A program made the translations under genes and the position numbers. The notes beneath the pieces were generated by a model. The model saw nothing but the letters and a program-made list of their open reading frames with translations. It was not told the DNA's origin and made no database searches. Below are positions 1 through 11,507 of a stretch of DNA of 64,000 nucleotides, piece by piece; position 1 is the stretch's first letter; every line of letters starts with the position of its first letter. Source of the DNA: Meandrina meandrites (taxonomy: Eukaryota > Cnidaria > Anthozoa > Scleractinia > Meandrinidae); assembly GCA_963693305.1 (NCBI GenBank), contig OY855905.1, positions 31,367,937-31,431,936 on the forward strand. Direction: 5' to 3'.

Positions 1-195
1 CACATGAGATAGACGAGTGATTTAATGTTTTGTTGCCACAATGTTTTCTAAAAGAAACATGTTAGTTGTTTCTATTGAGAAACACTTGTGAAAGTTTGGG
101 AAAACTCAAAAAAGCTGTGGAAACAGTCGTCTATTGGCTCCTGTTCTCACAGCATTTCTCATTCTCCCAAACTTCCACTCATGTTTCTTATTCTA
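1..195. repeat. Palindromic MITE-like repeat, copy 1 (edge)
   Basis: The left half (gtgaaagtttgggaaaactc...) and right half (gagaatgagaaatgctgtgag read on the other strand) are imperfect inverted copies. A second, diverged copy lies at about 31800-31945, sharing the central 'aactcaaaaaagg' and 'cagcatttctcat' blocks. Probably a non-autonomous DNA element inside an intron of MAP2K5. Confidence 0.5.
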
Positions 196-1085
196 TAACT
201 CAATAGGTACACGGAACATGTTTTCTATTTCTTAAGTAGGTGAAATATAAATGTTTTTGATATGCACAGTAGACTTCATGCCTTGATTTAAATTCTGTTA
301 GCAAATGCTGGAATGAATTAGCTCCCCATAAATATATGATAAGTTGCACTTTATAAGTCATGCATAATTTCTTGAAAGCCCATCTTTTCAAGGAGTCCTC
401 AGGTTAAAAGTCGAAAGTCACATTTGAGCTGGTTTTGAATGCCAGCTACTGTTTGTTACATGTTTGAGGATTAAATATTAATTTTGCAGAGTATTATTAA
501 ATGTATATTCAAATGTTTCGCTGATAGAAAAGGAAAGTTTACCTTTACTGCAATAATTCTGTTTGTCCTTGTATGTAATGCCCTAATGTGCAAAAAAAGC
601 AAAACAAATCAAAACAAAAACAAAACATTATTATCTAGGAAATGGTTCAAACTGTCTCAGAAGTTCCTTTTTCTAATTTTCCATCTACAGTTCAGAATAC
701 CACCTCATTCATGTGCTATGAAACTAATTTAATTTATACAATATAATCATAGTTAATATAATATGCATTTATTAGGTATTACACATTAATTAGCTACACA
801 TTCAATTCTAATTACTATTAAAAACACATTGCAAGACAAAAATTAATAATTAAAACTAAATCAAGATTGAAGTTACATTTATTGTAAAATAAAACATGAT
901 CAAAATTTGGAAGCAGCTGCAGTACAATAATATCAATAAAATACATGTGCAGCCATAAAACCAAACATCATGATTGTAATTTTTTGGCATAAAATTGTTT
1001 TTAAATATGAACTACAGTAGTAAGATTAAAATGTTGCTTAAATCTATAAATAAGTAATTTAATGAATGTGCTGTTAGTGACAAAC

Positions 1086-1399
1086 CTGTAGACTGTTCCT
1101 CCATTTCCATGGCCTAAAATGTCCAGACGCTGTATGTCAGTATGGGAAACCTGCAGATCAAGATGCGGACAAATGCACAATAGTCCCTTGTTATATAACA
1201 TCACTAGTCTAGATACAGGGCTAGTGCAGTAGCTTAGTATTTATTAGGTTGATTAGATTCTTTGCCAACATCTGCATAATTAATGATGTAATGTATATGA
1301 AATGATTCATATATGAACTGCGGATATATATGAAGGTGTTATGTGATCTTCGCAGTGAATTTCCAATTTAAGCAATTGGAATAAAGAAGCCTGAAAAAA

Positions 1400-1430
<31 letters not shown>

Positions 1431-1557
1431 CCTCCGCGATACCGGTGCGATGCTCTACATCATTTCACTCCTTTCACGGGAAAATATGAACTCACAATTG
1501 ACCTCGCTCCCAATGTGTGGCTTCATAGCTCAGTTGGTAGAGCATCGCACCGGTATC

Positions 1558-1591
<34 letters not shown>

Positions 1592-4500
1592 TGATTTTTT
1601 TTCAGGCTTCTTTATTCCAATTGCTTAAATTGGAAATTCACTGCGAAGATCACATAACACCTTCATCTACATAATTATTGTATTGTACATTTAAAAATTA
1701 ATAAAAATGCTTAAAATGCATGGTTATTTTGTTTTGAACTGATGTGAAATGTCCCATTTAACTAAAATATGGAAAACTTCAAATTCATTTTTCTCTCATG
1801 GGGTCAGCTTCGGAGCTAAAATTTCGCTAATTTCTCTTAATTGTATTCAAACCATTCCCTAGTCGATGAATTCTTAATGGTATCGTTATTTTCGTGTTTA
1901 TTGCTTGAACGTTCAGCAGAAACCGTCTTTATAATTATTTCAGACTCACCTGGCCATTGGCTAAAATAACTCTTATGTCTCCACGTTCTGGCTTGTGCAA
2001 ACTACAAGTAATAGAACAGCTACTTTATTTCTGATGCAGTGTATATGTTGCAGTTAATTTTTTTCCTCAGTTAATTTTTATTTTTCCTTTGTTGTAAACT
2101 CATTATCATACATTAACCTACCCAAAAACAGAGGAAAAATAAAAATTAACTGAAGAAAAAAATTAACTGCAACATTTATGTGTAGCAAACAGATACATGA
2201 ATACAAATATTTTTTTATGATAACTTGAAGAGAAGAGGATGTTCTGAATGCTGTTACACTGTGTACAAATTATGTACAGTATATCTGCTAATTGTGTAAG
2301 TAAAGAAAACTAAAGACAATGCTACTCACCTAGTTGGGACACTGGTACTTGTTGGTGTGGTATTGTCTACTGGAGCTGCTTTTGTGTTTACCTGGGTTAG
2401 TGAATAGACATTGATAAAAATTTGCCGAAATACATGAAGAGAAATTTCCGTTGCCTTCTTTGTATTCCTGCTGTTTTTTTTCTGGTCTAGTAAACAAACA
2501 ACTCTGGAAAACGAGCTGCCATTTTTTCTCGGAAGTGGACACAAGCAGAATATTATTTCACAACAACATCATTGTATTATTATTTTTAGGCAGTAATTTG
2601 CAGATCAAGTGTTAGGGTCTTGAATCAATGAGAAGGAAAGAAAAAATGCATCAAATAATAATTTATTTATTAGATGTCAGTATGCCATGTGGCCTAATAT
2701 ACACCATGTGGTATTAAAAAGGGGCTTTGGTCTGTCGCTGGCTCACTCAGTGGCTCCCTCAGTCTTTCAGTGGGTTGCTTGGTTGGTAAGTGGCTCGCTC
2801 GCTTGGTCAGCCCATCGGTCGCTCGGTCACTCACTAAGTCAGATAGACCATCAAACAGTCAGTCAGTCAGAATAATTATTAACTATTAAGCAGTTTTACT
2901 TACAGTCAAACCACAAAAATTTCTTCTTCTTGAAGTCCTGCAAGCTGTAAAGGTGACAGAATGTACTAACTTACTGTACATCAATAATTTACCATACAAC
3001 CTTTTTGGTCAATTAAAAAAAAATGTATGAAGGCATTGCTGCAGTATTTTCTCAAATTTATATGAAGGCCATTCATCAACAACCTTGCAAAATTGTTCAT
3101 AATTAACAGATAGTGCATCAGCATACATTCAATGATAAATTAAAGTGAGTACTAGTCTTACTTAGCTTAGTGCTTAATGCTTTTTGTGCACATAAGCCTG
3201 TGAGCAAGTACTAAACACATTCTAATTATAATATTAAGTAGCCGCTACGTCAAAGCTCTGAAGCTACAGGTTATACAGGTAAAACATTATTTCAATCTGT
3301 ACATTTTGCTACCTTTTGGGTAAACAATTAATGGCTCTTGTGAGACACCTCTTCTTAGCCTCTCTGAATTCATCCAAAGGTGCTAAAGAGAAAAAAAAGA
3401 GACAATCGATAATATTGAACTAAGGATTTACTTCAAAGTTTTTTGTAAGCCAATATTATTATTAATTTGATATGATTATGTATATTGTATTTTCAATTTA
3501 TCTTTGGTTGAAAATTTTTTTAAGCCAGTTTCAATTGATTTTTATTTCCTTTTGCTTCAGATTACGATAATGAATCTCAGACAGAGGAAATTGAAAATCA
3601 GACTGGTTTGAAATTTTTTTAAAACCATAACAATACATGAGGTATAATATATTGAAAAATCTAGCACAAAATGCTTAACTTAATTACACTGAATCGAGGA
3701 GAATCATTGACATTAGGCTTGACTCTATATCTTGTTTACGATTGAATAAAGGCAAAACTGTTTGCCTCACAAACAAAATAATGTTTAGCCCTGCTTGCTC
3801 TTTTTTAAGTAACTACCAGCACATGTGTCTGTAGTTCAATTTTACCCTTGGTTCATATTCTATTTTCCTTTAATTTTGGGCATGGCAATGTATGATTAAT
3901 GAGTTAAAAATAAGAAAATAAAATTGGAACCAAGGATAAAATTGAACCACAACATATGTGTTGTATTGTTAAATAAACATGACATGTAACATTAGTGTAA
4001 TGTAAAATAGTAAGAATGTGTGATGTGCGAATGAGTTTTCAATAATTAGAAGTGTTTAAAAAAAATGCTCTGTCAATTCTAATATTAAGTGTATAAAACA
4101 GCAATATATTTATAACTTCAGTGAACAAAATGCCCTACCCCATTAATCATAGCCTGTAGTTCTTCATCACCTCTAACAGTGATTCTATCTCCTTCCTCAT
4201 CTTCATCTGTTAGAGGAGTATATTTACAAAAATAATGTCAGTAAAAACGTATATTAAGTAAAAAAAAAAAACCTTTGTTTAATGATCATGACAAACCAGT
4301 GGCCCTCGGTTTCCTGATTGAAATAGAATTTTGAAATATTAGTTTTTCAGGAGGTAAGAAAACTGAAGAACCCGGTGAAGAACCCTCAGAGCAAGGTCGA
4401 CGAGAACCAACAACAAACTCAACCCACATAAGATGGCTGGTCCAGGATTTAAACCCAGGCCACATTGGTAGGAAGCGAATGATCTCACCACTGTGCTATC

Positions 4501-5244
4501 CCTGCTCTCCCAAATACTCACATTCAAATGCAGTGGCTGTCGTGTGAGGCATCACCTGGGATATAGCCTCCTGCAAATATACAACCAAACAACAAATTAT
4601 CATCAGTTATACTAAAATCTACATGGAAATGTGAACAAGGCAATTACTGTCAGTTTATAAACATATATCAACATCCAATCAAAGTACATAACTTATTATA
4701 AAAGCTTAATTAACTTTCTTTCAGCAATACATTTTTATTTTGCAATTTTTTTTTTTGCAAGATTTATGTAAGAAAGTAACATTAACCTATGCATGTACCT
4801 CGTAACGAGCACAGGTTTGAACAGTTAACTAATATTAATATCTTGGGAAAACTGATAGAAAATAAAATAACATAACTGGAATGTCTAAGAAAATTAACTT
4901 AAGCTTAAATCTAAAATGAACTTTTTCCGGCCGAAAATCAGTTATGTTTGTGATGAAATGCAATGCCATCATAAAATCCTAAATAAAAACGATATTGAGT
5001 AATCATTCAACATCGGCTTAGCATCCTTCGTGTATGCCAATGCACGTTTAAACAGGGGTGATTTTCAAGCTTGCAATTGACTGCAACTGATTTGGGAAAA
5101 CATGCTTACACTATTAAAATATCATCAGGAGTAGAGGACACATACCAGCACATCTCGGAAAACAATATTCTGATGAACTGTCCAATCTACAGCTTCCCCT
5201 TCATCAGGAACAATTCGTATCACCAAAGAAGGTGACAAGGACAT
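1086..5244 (-). CDS. MAP2K5: MAP2K5 (MEK5), N-terminal part; gene continues past left edge
   Basis: Dual-specificity MAP kinase kinase that activates ERK5, taking its signal from MEKK2/3 through an N-terminal PB1 domain. Exons read on the minus strand with matching phases: 5146-5244, 4522-4570, 4139-4206, 3313-3382, 2904-2944, 2330-2391, 1950-2001 and 1086-1150. The first three exons encode a PB1 domain with the acidic cluster YEDEEGDRITVRGDEEL. A low-complexity linker (VNTKAAPVDNTTPTSTS) follows, then ILANGQ and the kinase glycine loop DILGHGNGGTVY. These segments align in order with vertebrate MEK5. The start codon at 5244 is the first ATG in frame with the PB1 domain. The rest of the kinase domain is not in the window; I found no further exon in 1-1085. 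Introns carry a SINE pair and two palindromic MITEs. Confidence 0.93.
1330..1458 (-). mobile_element. tRNA-derived SINE, 5'-truncated, inverted copy
   Basis: Near-perfect reverse complement of 1537-1666 (about 129 bp). It contains the B-box region (GGTTCGAATCC on the minus strand) and the whole SINE body but lacks the first 18 bases of the tRNA head. It forms a head-to-head pair with the full copy in a MAP2K5 intron. Confidence 0.8.
1519..1670 (+). mobile_element. tRNA-derived SINE (Thr-GGT-like head)
   Basis: Bases 1519-1590 fold as a 72-nt tRNA: acceptor GGCTTCA/TGAAGCC, D-arm GCTC/GAGC, T-arm ACGGG/CCCGT, with intact A- and B-box sequences. Position 33 is C instead of U and the last anticodon-stem pair is A-C, so this is probably not a functional tRNA. 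The head is followed by a roughly 75-bp body including a T-run and the hairpin CCAATTGCTTAAATTGG. The nearly identical inverted copy next to it supports a mobile SINE rather than a resident tRNA gene. Confidence 0.75.
2046..2174. mobile_element. Palindromic MITE, GTTCAATTTTA-type family, variant ends
   Basis: Terminal inverted repeats of about 50 bp (TGTTGCAGTTAATTTTTTTC...). The core 'aaactcattatcatacatta' matches the reverse complement of the cores at 3830-3954 and 37077-37203, but the outer arms differ (CAGTTAATTT in place of GGTTCAATTT). Lies in the MAP2K5 intron between exons 1950-2001 and 2330-2391. Confidence 0.7.
3830..3954. mobile_element. Palindromic MITE, GTTCAATTTTA-type family
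   Basis: About 125 bp; arms TGTAGTTCAATTTTACCCTT and its complement meet around the core gcatggcaatgtatgatta. Same family as 22571-22707 and 37077-37203. Inside a MAP2K5 intron. Confidence 0.8.
4345..4511 (-). mobile_element. tRNA-derived SINE
   Basis: On the minus strand a tRNA-like head (GGGATAGCACAGTGGTGAGA, then the B-box-like CTGGGTTTAAATCC) is followed by a T/G-rich body (GTTGGTTCTCGTCGACC). It sits in the first 180 bases of the intron after exon 4522-4570 of MAP2K5. Confidence 0.65.
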
Positions 5245-6453
5245 ATGGCGATAGAATCATTTCACTTCGAGATCTTTCTATAAAAGCTCGTCCATTTTGC
5301 AAAAAGTGAAGGGCGTTTTGGTTGCGGAAGGATGCTGGCCGAGAGAGACTAGGGTTAGATTCGGCTCCAGATTCCACGCAGTCATTTCTTTGGTGCGCCG
5401 AGTGACTTGTTTGAGTTTCGAGCCGCTGTGAGTTGAGTTTTGTGTCTTTGGTCTCCATCGCTGTTATTTTCTTTCTCATTCCTTGTTCATGCGAAATATA
5501 GAACTATCTTTGGATCCACTGTACGATCTTTAACCTATCATACATGTTCATCATTCTCATAAATCGAAACTACAGGAGTTATTACGTAAGACCTCAGTGG
5601 TCGGTGGTCGGTGGTCCGAGCGGGACACTCCACAAATGTGTTCATGCTTCATAGTTTGCAGCCTGAAAAACGCCTGTCTTGTTTTCAGGAATTCCTTATT
5701 TTCCATTTTTCTTATTTATAAGGTTGTTCTGTTTAAAACATCTAACATTTCGTGGTCTGCGTCAGCGAAACCGCCCCAATTGTAAAGTCTGTAAATATTG
5801 GGTGAGAATGAACAGGAATCGGATTATCGGAACAACGTTGCTAAAAGAAACTGTAAATAGTTAAAGGTTAGAAAAAAATAAGACACAATGCTATTTCTGT
5901 CCCATATGAGTGTTAGTTAAGTAGGATGTGTACATCATGTAAATCATGCATTGTTCAATATTTCCAACTGTCCTACTGTAAGCTCACCCTACCTCCATCC
6001 TTGAGGCAACCAACCCCGCCTCCTGCAGGGCAAACCGTGGAACAAAACCTTGGTTTGCTTGTGGTGGGGAAGTTTGCCAATAGTCCTGCCTGGGCAGTAG
6101 AGCATAGCCACTCGGTAATAACAGAAGTAGCTAGTCACAGAAAAGATAGCCTGCGAATACAGCTGCCTCTCACTCGCTCGGCGGCTGTATTCGTAGGCTA
6201 CAGAAAAGAGTACGCTGAAGCAAGAAATGGGATTTAGGATCTTGCATTTGGCTGATGTGGATTGCTTATCGAACATTCTTTGCTATGACAAGCAAAAACG
6301 TACTGGTGGTCGGATGATAAAAATTCCCAGGGAGCATCCCTTGGGGTATCTTGGCATGATTTTGACAACATACACGTATGTCTTATTCCAGTAGTAGGCG
6401 TTATATGATAAACTAATATTATTATCTATTGGCATTGCAGATAACTAGTTACC
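5245..6453. other. Divergent intergenic region between MAP2K5 and TSPO
   Basis: Separates two divergent start codons by 1.2 kb, so it should contain both promoters. I see no clear TATA box. A splice-acceptor-like tract ends at 6440 (cattgcag), 13 bases upstream of the TSPO start, implying a non-coding first TSPO exon further left. A 21-bp imperfect inverted repeat lies at 6147-6200. Nothing else coding is supported. Confidence 0.6.
6147..6200. repeat. Short palindromic element (hairpin)
   Basis: TAGCCTGCGAATACAGCTGCC and the complement of GGCGGCTGTATTCGTAGGCTA form a 21-bp stem with two mismatches around a 12-base loop. Likely a minimal foldback MITE; it lies about 250 bp upstream of the TSPO start codon. 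Confidence 0.7.
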
Positions 6454-9400
6454 ATGCCACAACCCTGGGTCATCATTGCTGGGTCTGTCATACTACCCAA
6501 TATCGGTGGCTTTCTTGGTGGGTTCATCACCAGATCTCAAATTAAAGACTGGTTTGACAAAGGTAGTTACAGAACAATATATTATATGCAGTGTCAATTG
6601 TTATACCTCCAACTGAAATGCAGTTTTCTATTTGGATGAGAAAGTATTACATGATGCATATCAAAACTGTATAACTGTGAACAAAACTCACTATACAGGG
6701 CTCGACACTAACGGTAGCCAACTAGCCACAGACTAGTAGAAATTCAGTTTTGGCTAGTAGGTTTTCGATTTCCATTAGCCACTTTGGCTAGTAAACAAAA
6801 TGAAATTGGCTGAACTAGTTTCTGTCATTAACAAGGAAGCCATACGCAAACACTTTTCTCGGAATTTCTTGTTGACATATCATGTTACTGGGCACGTGCT
6901 GTTCAGCACGCATGCAAATTTAAAGTGTATATATGACACGAAAAATATTTTCTGCTTATTTGAAAGGCCTTTCAAAATACAGAAGAATGGCATTTTTCTT
7001 TTCGAAATATCTTTTTTCGTTTCTGAGATATTGTCATTTTTGTATTATGCAAATTAGATAAATATGATGTCATAAGATTTGCAACCTAAAAACTGGTAAA
7101 ATACTGAATAAACAATATCTCTAAAACCATTAAAGCAGTGGTCTTGGAACTTGGCACCACAAATGTGCATCACAAAAGAAACAAAATGACACCCTTAGGG
7201 CTGTTGCCATGACACCAGTTTTGCCTCTGGTGCTGTCTCAATAAAAACTGAAATTCCCAGTTTTTGTCTTGACCAAGAACCATCTAGTGCAGCCAATCTG
7301 ATGCTGGAAATTAAGACAATATGGGAACAATGACTGTTCCAAGCAGGACCCTTTTTCTCACTTAAGAGGCTACAAATGGGAATATTTGGTTTTTTGACAG
7401 AGAGAGACTGGAGCTGAAAGGGTTGCTATGGCAACAATACTAAGGGTGTCATTTTGTTGCTTTTGTGATGCACATTGGTGGTGCCAGGTTTCAAGGACAC
7501 TGCTTCAATATTTCCAGAGATATTTTTTATTCAGTATTAATTTTTACCATTTTTCAGTTGCAAATCTTATGACGTCATCACTGATCTAATTTGCATAATA
7601 CAAAAATGACAATATCTCTGAAACGAAAAAAAGATATTTCGGAAAGAAAAACGCCATTCTTCTGTATTTCGAAAGGCCTTTCAAATAAGCAGAAAATATT
7701 TTTCATCTCATATACACTTTAAGACTGTTAACTTTTCGTTGCGTGGCATTTGACAAACAAGACAGCATTTTCTGAAAGCACACATCGATGTTCTTTTTTT
7801 GTTTCGAAATTAGTAGAACAAAACACGAGCTTCTCCTGATTAAATCATGCGCAAAATTGTGTGGAACTATAAAGGGATAACATTTCATTTTGCGTAACAA
7901 CACATCGGTGATTTGTCATCATATGCATACTGACAAAACTTGCCACTACAAAAATAATTAGAGAAAGATTTATATCCTTCCAAATTTAAATCAGCCGTTT
8001 TTAGCATTCGAATTTCGCCAACAACAGTTTGCAGTATTGTTCAGATAGTTGTTTTGCTTTTGAAACGTTTCTACCACGGCGCCTGTTTGTAAAGAAGTCT
8101 CGACAGTGTTTACAATGACATCTCGTTGTCTCAATATTTTTCCAAAGAAGTCTCACAGAAAAACAGAGTCCTGAAAGTCCTTTCGGGAAAATCTCTGGAT
8201 TTTCCTTTGTGAGCTGTCGGCCTGAGATATTTGATGTAAGGAAAACACAAGGCCATTCAACAAAATTAAAACCGGTGCAATTCATTGACTGATAAATTCG
8301 TTCGCTGCATTTAAACCAGTCAAGCGTGACACAAGCTGTGCCGACTGTGTCAAGCGGTTTCAGATGTGAATATTGTTGGTTTTTCTTAAAATTCCATAAT
8401 TTCGTACGAAAAAGGAAAACCATCTGGCATATCTAAACCTTTTGCAGCTAAATTTGTATCTCTCGAATTTTAGTCTCAAGTAGTTTAATCATGTGGCGTC
8501 TCACAAAATATTGTTGTTGTTAAATTATTGGAACTAGTTTAAAGATGCATTGGGATAATAGCAATCTCTGAACCTTATAATGGTTGAAGTAAAATGTAAT
8601 TACCCACATTATGTTTTAAAGAGTGTCGTTTGCGTTTTGCTTTCAAGTCTTGCTAGTAATTCTGCTGTTGTTGGACGTACCAGACATCACCGCTTGGCTA
8701 GTAAAATTTTTTTTGGCTAGTAACATCTAAGTTGTCACTAGCCACTAGGCTAGTAAGTTGAAAAGTTAGTGTCAAGCCCTGCTATACCTCGCCAGGGCGA
8801 CAACAGCTTGAACCTGAACTTGCACATGATCAGGATGTGCGGCTCGACCCTCAAGGTTCCCCTCGGCTTTGCCTCAGGGAACATTAAGTGTCTCGGGAAA
8901 ACAAATCTCACTGTTTACCTTGGGGACAGTCGTTAAGTGTTTATTGATTCATGTTCATTTGTTCCTAAAGTGCAAAAAGTGTCAACTCTATAAGTGTAAC
9001 CAGTTATGATCATAATTGTTAATATTATCATATCAACTCTTATTCTAGACTTGAAGAAACCCTCCTGGAGACCACCAAACTGGCTTTTTGGTCCAATGTG
9101 GACATGCTTGTACTCAGGAATGGGCTATGCATCATACATTGTGTGGCGGGATGGTGGAGGGTTTGGTGGTGATGCAAAAACTGCTCTGGCTCTGTATGGG
9201 ACAAACCTGGCACTGAACTGGCTTTGGACCCCTATATTCTTTGGGTCTCATAAGCTGGGACTGGTAAGATTCGTTGGGATTGATATCATAATTAATATTG
9301 TAATTGATTATACGCTGCTCTGTTTTGAGTACAATGTAGACTGTCTCACAGTGTGAGGCCATTCTTAGATTGTTTCAATTGGTCCTTGATGACTTCCAAC

Positions 9401-10207
9401 ATTTCAGCCATTTTATCTTGCCAAATTTAGCAAAGGAGCAAATTCATGAGAAAAGACTGACAGCTCCCTCTTCCCCTTTCCCATGCCCACCTCCCTCCAC
9501 ACAAACACCTGTAGAAAAGTCCTAATTGTAATAAGACATAACCCTCTTTACATTCAGAGATTGCACCATGTATTTATAAATACATGTAAATCGCATAATG
9601 TGTGGTTCTAGAAAATATCCATGCTCCCCCCCACAGAAGGGAATGGAAATTCTGGGGGGGAGGGGGGGTCTCAAAGACCCCAAAATTTAAAGCAAAAAAT
9701 TTAAAGCAATGTATGGAGCTAAACTGGAATTTCCAGAGGGGTGGGGGGGGGGGGGGGTCATCGGGCAAACCCCTTCCTTGGGGGGGGGGGGTAGGGATAT
9801 TTTCTGGAACCACACAATATATTATCAAAGAGAAATAAAATCATAACAACTTCACCAGATGCAAGGGAAATTGGGGAAAACTGCCAGGGATGTCAGAAAC
9901 CAAGAATAGCCAAGGAGACATAGCACCCCATGTATTTCACAAATTCTCCTGAAGTTGCACCACTAAATTGATATGTCTGTGCACATCAGTGTAAGATATT
10001 TATAGTAGCTTTGATTTCCTTTTTGCACAGGCTTTTGGTGAGATTTGCTTACTGTGGTTGAATATTGCTGGCTGTGTGTACACATTCTACCCAATTAACA
10101 GAGTTGCAGCAGGGCTTATGCTGCCTTATCTTGGTTGGGTCACACTTGCTACGGCACTGAACTACGGCATCTGGCAAATGAACAAGCCTGCCATAAAAGA
10201 GGACTGA
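6454..10207 (+). CDS. TSPO: Translocator protein TSPO
   Basis: Five-helix outer mitochondrial membrane protein of the TspO/MBR family that binds cholesterol and porphyrins. Exons 6454-6562, 9049-9263 and 10031-10207 join in phase to give 166 residues, close to the usual 169. Visible family blocks are [17 protein letters not shown], the [13 protein letters not shown] segment, the [12 protein letters not shown] segment, and the C-terminal ATALNYGIW block where the CRAC cholesterol motif of vertebrate TSPO sits; here the spacing to the basic residue is one longer than consensus. All splice sites are GT-AG. The cattgcag tract ending at 6440 suggests an upstream untranslated exon. AATAAA at 10210-10215 follows the stop almost directly. 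Intron 1 carries a 2.1 kb inverted-repeat element and intron 2 a C-rich MITE. Confidence 0.95.
6696..8781. mobile_element. 2.1 kb TIR DNA element inside TSPO intron 1
   Basis: Ends CAGGGCTCGACACTAAC and GTTAGTGTCAAGCCCTG are a 17-bp terminal inverted repeat with one mismatch, flanked by a direct repeat CTATA (6691-6695 and 8782-8786). Subterminal regions are rich in the repeated word GGCTAGTA/TACTAGCC. The interior contains a large foldback (about 6925-7215 against 7430-7725). A minus-strand reading frame of 140 codons (8001-8423) has no family I recognise. The CAGGG ends are hAT-like, but the apparent 5-bp duplication is shorter than the usual 8, so the superfamily is open. Confidence 0.75.
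6925..7725. repeat. Nested foldback with ~290-bp arms
   Basis: Left arm 6925-7215 and right arm 7430-7725 are inverted copies with scattered differences, sharing for example tgaaaggcctttcaaaatac, tttgtattatgcaaattag and gacacccttaggg. The loop of about 215 bp shows no coding sequence. It lies wholly inside the 6696-8781 element. Confidence 0.75.
9601..9815. mobile_element. C/G-run palindromic MITE, complete copy
   Basis: Starts TGTGGTTCTAGAAAATATCC and ends with the complement GGATATTTTCTGGAACCACA. The interior holds long G runs and 'aagcaatgtatggagctaaa'. Further copies are 36686-36890 (complete), 31441-31480 and 38885-38980 (partial). In TSPO intron 2. Confidence 0.8.
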
Positions 10208-11507
10208 TAAATAAAACAAACTAAGAAAAAAGAACAGTAACATTTCTGTAATGATTAAAAAGTAATTTTAATCAATAACTGTCAAGCAAAAAATATCTTT
10301 GATTGTTTATTTTTATATTTAATAGTCATCTTTTGTTATGTTTCATAAAGTTGTTGCCTAAGCGTTCATTGCAGGTGCAATTAAGACTTTCCTTTTTCTC
10401 AAGTTTATATATATATATTTTTCATCTTATTGATTCTTTATGGAGCTATCATTGCTGCTGATACATTTTTTTTTCATGTAGCATTTAGGAATTTGTTCTA
10501 TAAATCATAACTAAAAAGAAAATGCAAAATTTAGTTGGTATTATTATTATTACAAGTTTGGAAGTAAATGGGCTAAATGTGATTTTAGCATTTGATGCAT
10601 TGTGGTTCTCGTCATCCAACCATTCAGACGTCTGTAAATTTGACATACGTTCTAAAATGCATTCAAACCTCACGACTGTGAGCAGACCATTTTGGGACCT
10701 GCAAAGCGTCCACTCAGGAAATTAGTCTGTTCATGGTAGTTAAAAATGCTACAGTAGTGGTTTTATGTGGCTGGGACCATGAATATTAAGCCGTCGTTGT
10801 GCATGCAATTTAAAAAAAACCTGTCGTGCAGATCAGACCTATTAACATCCCCTGAAATGGGTACTCGGTTTAAAACTGAAGTAGATACTCGTCAGAAACT
10901 TCTAAAGGAACCGCCTCTTATTGAAAAGGTTACCTTTTGTGTTTTCATTTTCACTCTTGAGGTACCAAGATGGTTACACTAAACATCAATTCATAATTGT
11001 TTACATTTATATTTATATCACAGCAAAATTGGATTTATTCTAAAAAAGACTATTGAAACCAACCGTCTTTCGAGCGGTATTGTGGAATCAGGGTTGTGTT
11101 GTGAGTATGGGGCTCTCGCCGAAATTTTTCCGGCCCCCTCTTGCTGATTTTTCTGGATCCGCCCCTGGGAAGTGCTATCGAAAAGACGCATGCAATGCTA
11201 TTTTTAACCTCTAAAATGTCCAGTTGAGCGCGCCAGTGCCATATTTGGAAAACCCCAAACCCTGTTCCTACGTGTCCTAACTTAGTATGAAGAGTGACAA
11301 CATCGAATACATGATGAGTGAGGAGATTTTAAGCGCAAAACGTTTCGTGTGACTGCGTAATCGAAGAAAAAAGACAGCCACGGTATCTGCAACACAGCAT
11401 CTTTGCTTCTTTGCATTTCCACATGCACTCCGGCTTCTTAAAATCATCATCGTCATTGTCGTCGTCACCATCATCCTCATCGTCATCATTATGCATTCAG
11501 TTGTGTT
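10208..11507. other. Convergent 3' region between TSPO and gene B
   Basis: Holds the TSPO poly(A) signal (10210-10215) and presumably the 3' UTR of gene B. A CAT/CGT trinucleotide-rich tract at about 11440-11490 (catcatcgtcattgtcgtcg) lies immediately downstream of the gene B stop on the minus strand. No coding sequence supported. Confidence 0.5.

Noticed and set aside
1519..1590. Functional tRNA gene
   Set aside because: C33, an A-C closing mismatch and the attached body plus inverted copy indicate a SINE head.
8001..8423. 140-codon minus-strand frame inside the TSPO intron element
   Set aside because: No recognisable transposase or other domain and no splice context; could be remnant coding but cannot be supported.
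9132..9362. Minus-strand frame opposite TSPO exon 2
   Set aside because: Shadow of the TSPO coding exon.
11277..11489. Minus-strand Met/Thr-rich frame downstream of gene B
   Set aside because: Product of a CAT/CGT trinucleotide-rich tract in the presumed 3' UTR.
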